A stretch of 11,184 nucleotides of DNA, from positions 310,313 to 321,496 of the forward strand of contig NW_019091705.1 of the NCBI RefSeq assembly GCF_001949145.1. Reading direction: 5' to 3'. The notes under the pieces were generated by a model that saw only the letters and a program-made list of their open reading frames with translations, ran no database searches and had not been told where the DNA came from. This document shows positions 6,528 through 11,184 of this stretch, piece after piece. The stretch comes from Acanthaster planci (lineage: Eukaryota; Echinodermata; Asteroidea; Valvatida; Acanthasteridae). A program made the position numbers and the translations under genes. The first letter of the stretch is position 1. Each line of letters opens with the position of its first letter.

Positions 6528-7083
6528 ATGGAGAAAGAATTTTCNAAAGTTGTTTTACAGCCCACAGGTTTACTGGCGAGGAGAAAGCGCGGTCGATCAT
6601 CTACACGAAAAGACCGGTGCGGACAAATCAGTTATCAGGAACTGGCTAAAAAAGCAGGCCGTTTGGCAAATATATTTACCGAAACCAAATTACGTACCCA
6701 GACCTACAATGTTGCAATCAGAATCGGTCGAACCTAATTACGCGCATCAAATGGACGTTTTGTATTTACCCTGGGACCGCGTTAAAAGAAAAACGTTTAA
6801 GTACACTTAGACCGTGGTAGACGTGGGTTCCCGGTATAAAGAAGCAGAACCGTTGACCAGTAAAACCGCCGAACAAGTGAGTGAGGCAATAAAGAAAATT
6901 TACGGGCAATCACATCTGACCTGGCCCAAATTCATAATGGTGGACTCGGGATCTGAATTCAAAGGCGACTTCAAACGGTTAATGGCGAAAAATAAAGTAC
7001 AAATTCAAGTGGGTGAACCTGGGGTACACAGATCTTAAGGAATCGTAGAAAGGTTTAACCTCACTTTAGCCGAGCGTTTATTC
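6528..7083 (+). pseudogene. Polinton integrase (retroviral-type DDE), copy 1, truncated
   Basis: Retroviral-type integrases join element ends to host DNA. The body frame (from about 6547) has an N-terminal HTH-like segment (KSVIRNWLKKQAVWQIYLPK) and the DDE core: first Asp in QMDVLYLP, a TVVDVGSRYKEAEPL strand, second Asp in FIMVDSGSEFKG, and Glu in GIVERFN about 34 residues later. Two in-frame stops interrupt it: TAG at 6808-6810 and TAA at 7036-7038. In copy 2 the matching codons are TTG and CAA, so both are mutations. The only ATG near the start (6528) is one base out of phase with the body, and an N lies at 6545. After TLAERLF the gene is cut off and joined to a second copy of the upstream membrane-protein gene, so the C-terminal domain is missing. 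Confidence 0.85.
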
Positions 7084-7286
7084 AATTTTATAGTTGGCAG
7101 TTTATCTCAAAATTGGCTAGACGAAGAAAGAAGACGGCATGATTATGCTTTGGAACAATTGGCGAAAAAGAACTTGGGAAGAAAAATCGTGTGCTTTTGT
7201 TGGATTTTTTTAAACGAGTGCATGGATTGTAGGCGGAACTGCTTTAGTTGTTTTTTGGCGAACCGATATGGTAAACTCTATTTTAA
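7084..7286 (+). pseudogene. Remnant of the membrane-protein gene, copy 2
   Basis: This stretch matches the gene at 6097-6516. GSLSQNWLDEERRRHDYALE corresponds to its first half, and FLNECM to FLNERM. About 170 bp covering the Pro-rich region are then missing. The second membrane helix survives in another frame (a WIVGGTALVVF reading against WIISGTALVGL). The first membrane helix is absent because the copy begins inside the gene at the junction with integrase copy 1. It cannot encode a functional product. Confidence 0.65.
7276..7286 (+). promoter_or_regulatory. Start motif before integrase copy 2
   Basis: CTCTATTTTAA precedes the ATG at 7287, parallel to CTTATTTTAAA before integrase copy 1. 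It shows that the start-site arrangement was duplicated with the gene. Confidence 0.35.
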
Positions 7287-8134
7287 ATGGAAAAAAAAAT
7301 TTTCAAAACTTTTTTACAGCCTAAAAGGTTATTTTCGAGGTGAAAGGACCATAGATCAAGTTACCACAAAAGACGGATGTGGATAAAAGCGTTGTAAGAA
7401 ATTGGTTAAAAAGCAAGCAATTTGGCAAATTTATTTACTTTCCCATGGTTACGTAACCAGGCCGGCGAGGTTGCAACATGAATCGGTCGAACCCAACTAC
7501 GTGCATCAGATGGACGTGCTATACCTACCTTGAGATCGAATTAAAAGAAAAACTTATAAACATGCTTTGACTGTGGTCGACGTGGATTTTTAGATATAAA
7601 GTCGTAGAAATTTGCATTACTCGGCATCAGAGTTTAAAGGTGGATTTTATAAAGTCCTGGCCAAAAATAAGGTTGAAATACATGTGGGCGAATCGGGCCA
7701 TGGGTCCCAAGGAATAGTCGAACGGTTCAATAGGACTTTGGCTGAACGATTGTTTGGTCATCAATACGTGCAAAAAAAATGTTAAACGTTGGTGTTCGTA
7801 ACGTGGAATAGGTCCAACATCTGCCTCAGGTCATAAAAGTACTAAACAAAACAAATAGACTATAAAAAATAGACGATGAAAAGCCGGAGGAAGCAGCTTC
7901 TCCCTAAAGAGAAAGCAAAAGGCAAGAACTTCCTTCTAATGTTCGGGTATACTATCCGGGTGAACAGGAAGGCGGTACCGTTAGAAGGGCGACCTATCCC
8001 GACCGGAGTGTGGACAAAAAGTGCACGAGTCAGTTTAAACGATTCAACGGCAAAAAGGTGAAAACAGGCCCAACGTTGTATTATTCGCTTGGAGGTCCCG
8101 AGCGGAGTTTTGTTAGAGAAGAGCTTCAACACTA
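7287..8134 (+). pseudogene. Polinton integrase, copy 2, with C-terminal domain, internally deleted
   Basis: Copy 2 keeps the N-terminal segment (KLFYSLKGYFRGERTIDQ), SVEPNYVHQMDVLYLP with the first Asp, and SQGIVERFNRTLAERLFG with the catalytic Glu. A roughly 100-bp deletion after VVDVD (about 7590-7620) removes the middle of the core, and the second catalytic Asp position reads Tyr (HYSASEFKG against VDSGSEFKG). Several frameshifts and stops are present. Unlike copy 1 it retains the C-terminal, chromo-like region: VYYPGEQEGGTV, RATYPDRSVD, and GPTLYYSLGGPERSF followed by VREELQH and a TAG at 8132-8134. That ending matches the usual Polinton integrase tail. The 3' end lies inside a perfect palindrome and meets the polymerase gene coming from the other strand. 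Inactive as sequenced. Confidence 0.8.
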
Positions 8135-8153
8135 GTTGAAGCTCTTCTCTAAC
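8112..8153. terminator. Perfect 19-bp palindrome at the convergent integrase/polymerase ends
   Basis: GTTAGAGAAGAGCTTCAAC (8112-8130) and its exact reverse complement (8135-8153) flank the 4-nt loop ACTA. The integrase stop TAG (8132-8134) is in the loop and the - strand polymerase stop TAG (8149-8151) is in the right arm. A transcript from either strand would fold into a strong hairpin at its coding end. A bidirectional terminator or processing site is the likely role. It could instead be a remnant of a small inverted duplication. Confidence 0.7.
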
Positions 8154-8555
8154 CAGAGCACAAGGAGTTATCGCCTTCACGGTAACGACCATAGGCTAAA
8201 GTATCTTCCCCATTTAATAGTAATTAACGCTTTGTATCCAAATTTATTTTTAATGATCGTGTAAACCAAGTTTCCCTGCGATCGTGATGTTGGGTCGTTA
8301 AAACCTGCTTACAACCAAACAATGCTTCTTTGTAAGCTTCGTGTTGCAGTTTGCTTCGACTTTGGTTACACAGCTTTTTTCAAGTTAACTTGGCCTTCGA
8401 TACATTTTGGGACGTAAGNCAAACGACTTCTTTCACCAGGCGGTCGCTAAATTTGTATTTCATCTCACCAACACTTTCTTGTATTTAGGATTGTAAAGCA
8501 TGCGTGCTGTAGGGTAGTTGGAAAATCGAGTAGCTCACGCTTTTGATGTTGCTAA
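8149..8555 (-). pseudogene. DNA polymerase B, C-terminal fragment (Polinton type), truncated and frameshifted
   Basis: Family B polymerases of Polintons replicate the element from protein-primed ends. Only the C-terminal part is here. Read right to left in changing frames: QKRELLDF, then YNPKYKKV, an EMKYKFSDRLVKEVV strand, LRPKMY, a KLQHEAYKEALF helix, NLVYTIIKNKFGYKALI, and finally GEDTLAYGRYREGDNSLCSG with a TAG at 8149-8151. The order LRPKMY, basic helix, TLAYG-type end matches the thumb and C-terminus of Polinton polymerases. At least three frameshifts and an N (8419) interrupt it. The exonuclease, the palm with its catalytic Asp motifs and the N-terminus are absent from the window. The stop lies in the palindrome it shares with integrase copy 2. 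Confidence 0.65.
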
Positions 8556-8680
8556 CCGTGTAATGCCCGCTTAACAAAGGTGACAGGAAACTGAATGCCT
8601 TTAACACAAAAGTTAGTTCTTCCTTCATCTTTATTATCATTTATAAACCTAGTCAGTTTCCCTAAAAGCCACCAACGTAA
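8556..8680. other. Unassigned stretch next to the polymerase truncation
   Basis: No polymerase motif is recognisable here on the - strand, although one frame reads RTNFCVKGIQFPVTFVKRAL and stays open for about 30 codons. It may be badly decayed polymerase sequence or the junction with flanking DNA. The edge of the element therefore lies somewhere in or just beyond this stretch. Confidence 0.35.
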
Positions 8681-8766
8681 GGCTGTATAGCTCAGTTTGG
8701 AGAGCACCGGTACGGTAATTCTAATCTAAAAATCTCTCACGTCGTTTGATTGCTACCCTCTTGTCT
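8681..8766 (+). repeat. tRNA-derived SINE head (RNA polymerase III promoter remnant)
   Basis: TAGCTCAGTTTGG (8688-8700) is a good A-box with the usual GAGC continuation. GTTTGATTGC (8744-8753) is a B-box with one or two changes from GTTCGANTCC. They are 56 bp apart, normal for a tRNA-type promoter. The sequence cannot fold a 7-bp acceptor stem (GGCTGTA has no partner at the 3' side), so it is not a working tRNA gene. A tRNA-derived SINE that inserted near the truncated polymerase is the best reading. Confidence 0.55.
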
Positions 8767-9915
8767 AAAGTGTGACATTATTATGTGCGGAGAACGCATG
8801 GCAGAAGAAAATCAAAAGATGGGAACAGGGACACTTACATATGGGCAAAGGACAACGAATTTGAAAATAATATTTAATTACAAACTTAAACCAGCAAAAA
8901 ATAAGTGAAAACAAAGTAAATCCAGTGGTTTTTTGAAACTTAAACTTCTCATGCAAAAACACCGTAAATTTGGACAAGTAAACGCATAAAAACAAACATA
9001 TTTACATTAGCACAACCATGCACAATTATACAAAAAAATAGGCATGCCGGCAAAACATTATATTCGGCCGAGCATAATTACCTTAAGGAGCCCAACACTA
9101 GAAAGGAAAACTGAGGCCCCGCCCAGTCAGTGCCATGGCCAAAAGAGCACAGTCGTCAGGCCAAGCACCTCCACACCCAGCGCCAGGACAGCTAGGTTGA
9201 TGTCGACCCCCGAGATTCGGCTTCTGCATGGAGCCACGACACTCCACGGTCCCACAGAGGTGTCAGCTTCGGCCTCGGTCTGGTGATGAAGAGAAGACTA
9301 CAGAGTTGCCGAACCGACGCTTGGAACCGCACATGCTAAAGAGCATATAGGCACTGCCCTGAGAACGAAACAAATGACGACAAAGTCTTTTAAAGGTTTT
9401 TAAAATGTGCGTGTAAATTCCCCATGTACCTTTTCGGGGGAGACACAAAATGATTTGGATCAACTGGAATCGTAACAACGTTGTTTTCGTCTAGTACATC
9501 CTCAAAAAAACCCACGCTAGCCAAGCGGTGTTTTCCTATTGTTTTTGAGTACCAAATTGTACTTTAGCGTCAGCGACCGGCAGGTGTCTCTTTCATTCAC
9601 GTACCCCAGCCTACATGCAAAACTTGATTTATGCGTCCTGCCCCCTTGACCTTCCACAATGCACTGCGTTCCCACTGCCATCTGCGTCCTTCTTTTCTCA
9701 GCGCCCTATCATTTACGGACGTGTCTTCATGGCATTTTCGGAGTTTGTAGTTCCGTTTAGTGCAGCGGCATAGCAAAAGTGTTGTTCACTTTGTCATTAA
9801 AGAGCCAAATTTGCTAGACACACTTTAGTATTCTCTCCAAATTTTCATATTGAGGCATTCACAATTTTACCCCAGCAGGGCGCGGCAGGCAATTTCCAAA
9901 ATGGCTAGCATTTTA
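8767..9915. other. Non-coding flank, no gene seen; GC-rich block at about 9100-9295
   Basis: Mostly AT-rich sequence without a convincing gene. The exception is a GC-rich block at about 9100-9295. On its - strand a 56-codon frame (9130-9297, stop to stop, no ATG) reads with a hydrophobic run (INLAVLALGVEVLGLTTVLF). It could be an exon or a transposon fragment, or chance. The remaining open frames are short, low in protein character and not supported. Confidence 0.4.
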
Positions 9916-9943
9916 GATTAGCTCATTTGGATTAGCTCATCTG
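9916..9943 (+). repeat. Two-copy 14-bp tandem repeat
   Basis: GATTAGCTCATTTG is followed directly by GATTAGCTCATCTG, a 13/14 match. It is a small tandem duplication in non-coding DNA. Confidence 0.7.
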
Positions 9944-10177
9944 CTTGTTTAAGCCGTACAATTTTCCCCTGGAAGAGTATATTCGCTACAAACGCAAACA
10001 AATGATCTGAAGGTTGCGCAGTATTTTTCCAAGTTATCGCTTTCTTTTTTTTTTCTTCTAAATTGAACTTTTCTTTACATATTTTTCCTTTCTGACGGCT
10101 AATAGGGAATAATTACTGGCGTCTGTATGCATGGCCACATGTGCCGAACGCGGTGACTACCCAGATAGCAAACTTAC
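9944..10177. other. Non-coding stretch, nothing recognised
   Basis: AT-rich sequence with poly-T and poly-A runs. I see no coding frame, RNA gene or clear repeat in it. Confidence 0.4.
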
Positions 10178-10370
10178 GTTGGGCCAACATTGGTTCATGG
10201 TTGATTCATTGGCCAAATATCGGTGTTGGCTGAGAGATGTTGGCCCATTGTTGGTCCAATAACAGAAAGTTTTCCTAACCTTCGCAAAAAAAGTTTACCG
10301 TTGGCCCGTTGTTGGCCCAATGTTGCTGAAATTGACGGCAATTCACATATCGGCACGACGTTGGCCCAAC
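10178..10370. repeat. GTTGGCCC-type repeat with about 60-bp period
   Basis: GTTGGGCC or GTTGGCCC words start at 10178, 10239, 10300 and 10360, spaced 61, 61 and 60 bp. Extra copies lie 10-12 bp away (GTTGGCCCAATGTTG, CCATTGTTGGTCC). Neighbouring units also share ATATCGG segments. The words are near-palindromic (TTGGGCCAA), so the array can form cruciforms. It resembles GTTGGGCCAAC-rich satellites or non-autonomous transposon ends seen in marine animal genomes; the family is not identified. Confidence 0.55.
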
Positions 10371-10373
10371 TCC

Positions 10374-10414
10374 ACTTCGCATCGTACTTCGCGTCGTATA
10401 AAAAATAACGACGC
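10374..10414. repeat. 12-bp tandem pair and 7-bp inverted repeat at the array edge
   Basis: ACTTCGCATCGT and ACTTCGCGTCGT stand in tandem (10374-10397, 11/12 match). GCGTCGT (10391-10397) is then inverted as ACGACGC (10408-10414) across a 10-nt A-rich loop. These may mark the end of the GTTGGCCC repeat unit. Confidence 0.45.
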
Positions 10415-11184
10415 ATATCACACAATAAAATTGTATAAATGTCAAACTTAAAAAAAAGATAATTAAATGGCTTCTTAGGTTGTATTAAAATAATTACCCC
10501 TTTTAAATATTTATGAATTAAAAAACTTAAACAATAAATTTAGAAACATTTTATAATATTGTCCGTGCTTTAAAATGATGAAATAAAAATACATGTACCA
10601 CAAAATTTCGCGCGTCCGCATCAGTTAACTGGCAAGTGGCCAAATAACTCCTACACGCACACACTCGTCGTATACGTAGTACACAATGTAATGTAGCGCG
10701 CATCGTTCGCACGTTGTAGACGTGTTTTAGCCTGTGTATACAGTACATACAAACAAACAGTACATGCAGCACACGTCCTAGTATCTCTCTATCTGCCGGC
10801 CGTCCAGTGCAACTGCAAGATTTATAGCATCGAATCCATCTTTGAGTGCAACCAATCACCTGAACATAGCTTCAACAAAGACCACGATACTGCTGAAGTT
10901 TGTTGAGATGAGGTTTGTATATAGACGTTTTCCCAGTTTTTTTTTTCAGCCTCATCACGACGAGTAAAAATGGTATAGGCCTGAGCCTTCGTTGGCCCTA
11001 CATGTACATTATTGATACATGTAGTACATGTACAAATTGTGCAAGTTCCGTGACGTTCATCTTGCTGGACTTGTGGCTGTAACAGTACTCGGCTAATAAT
11101 TTTGACAGTGTATTTAACAGTGGTCAGAAAGTAGGCCTAAAGTTTGGGGATAAAATGTACAAGTCATTGTCTTATTGGACAAGG
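10415..11184. other. Non-coding flank, no gene seen
   Basis: Very AT-rich to about 10560, then mixed composition. A 102-codon - strand frame at 10551-10859 is Cys/Arg/His-rich without recognisable domain character and is not supported. One palindrome-rich site is annotated separately. Confidence 0.4.
10998..11036. repeat. TACATGTA palindrome cluster
   Basis: CTACATGTA (10998-11006) and TACATGTAG (11016-11024) are perfect 9-bp inverted arms with a 9-nt loop. A further GTACATGTAC copy follows within a few bases. ACATGTA words are themselves palindromic and are often repeated in mollusc, coral and lancelet DNA. No function is inferred. Confidence 0.55.

Larger units (their letters stand above)
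6165..7785 (+). repeat. Diverged tandem duplication of the membrane protein-integrase module
   Basis: About 6165-7083 and 7090-7785 encode the same gene order. Matching landmarks are EERKRHDLALEQLA against EERRRHDYALEQLA, both integrase N-termini (KLFYS followed by a YWRGE or YFRGE motif), SVEPNY, HQMDVLYLP and GIVERFN. By eye the nucleotide identity is only around 70-75%, and copy 2 carries internal deletions, so this is an old duplication or a fusion of two related elements rather than a recent tandem copy. The junction falls near 7083-7092, where integrase copy 1 runs into the middle of membrane-protein copy 2. Confidence 0.75.

Noticed and set aside
1-8134. Alternative genetic code explaining in-frame stops
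   Set aside because: TAA, TAG and TGA all interrupt genes, natural ends also use them, and frameshifts coexist; no single reassignment fits.
6528-8134. Retrovirus or LTR retrotransposon origin of the integrase
   Set aside because: No reverse transcriptase, protease or LTR nearby. The flanking genes and the integrase C-terminus are of Polinton type.
7860-8192. - strand 110-codon frame
   Set aside because: It is the shadow of the integrase copy 2 C-terminal region, whose + strand reading shows the family motifs.
8681-8766. Functional tRNA gene
   Set aside because: A- and B-boxes are present but no acceptor stem forms and the B-box is degraded, so a SINE head fits better.
10178-10370. CRISPR-like array because of regular spacing
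   Set aside because: The repeat words are only about 8 bp, imperfect, in an animal-type context and without cas genes.
10195-10425. Open frames on both strands
   Set aside because: They fall inside the GTTGGCCC repeat; their openness follows from the repeat sequence.
10551-10859. - strand 102-codon frame
   Set aside because: Cys/Arg/His-rich, no domain character, no start motif, lies in repeat-bearing non-coding DNA.

Overview
The window looks like an animal genome (probably an aquatic invertebrate; lineage not resolvable from the sequence) carrying a decayed Maverick/Polinton-type virus-like element from about position 1 to 8,560. The rest, about 8,560-11,184, looks like non-coding, repeat-bearing DNA. 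The assignment rests on hallmark genes recognised by motif: a double-jelly-roll-type major capsid protein, a genome-packaging ATPase with Walker A and B motifs, a retroviral-type DDE integrase (present twice), and the C-terminal part of a protein-primed-type DNA polymerase B. These are joined by a set of short membrane or coiled-coil proteins of the kind that accompany Polintons. No bacterial features (Shine-Dalgarno sites, operon terminators, rRNA) are seen.

Layout: (i) + strand, <1-738: a gene entering from outside the window and ending in a membrane anchor. (ii) A hairpin plus T-run at 760-799, where it meets the convergent - strand block. (iii) - strand, 819-6,072, read right to left: a small coiled-coil/membrane protein (5,870-6,072), the capsid protein (4,591-5,832), the packaging ATPase (3,952-4,589), a zinc-knuckle plus HNH-like protein (3,315-3,941), three small partly overlapping genes (2,412-3,200), a small membrane protein (2,143-2,392) and a coiled-coil/membrane structural-type pair (819-2,122). 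(iv) A 24-bp divergent promoter at 6,073-6,096. (v) + strand, 6,097-8,134: a two-membrane-segment protein and integrase, followed by a second, diverged and internally deleted copy of the same pair. (vi) A perfect 19-bp-arm palindrome at 8,112-8,153 that contains the stop codons of both the second integrase (+) and the polymerase fragment (-). (vii) The polymerase B C-terminus at 8,149-about 8,555, truncated on its N-terminal side.

Most of these genes are broken. At least a dozen in-frame stops (TAA, TAG and TGA all occur) and several single-base frameshifts interrupt reading frames that stay recognisable on both sides, so the element is either an old inactive copy or an error-rich draft assembly (two N bases are present). 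The intact logic is still visible: ATGs sit a few bases after TATA-like or TTTTAAA motifs, genes are packed with gaps of about 1-25 bp, and both convergent junctions carry hairpins.

From about 8,556 onward no confident gene is seen. This flank holds a tRNA-like SINE head (8,681-8,766), short tandem repeats, a roughly 60-bp-period GTTGGCCC repeat (10,178-10,370) and small palindromes.
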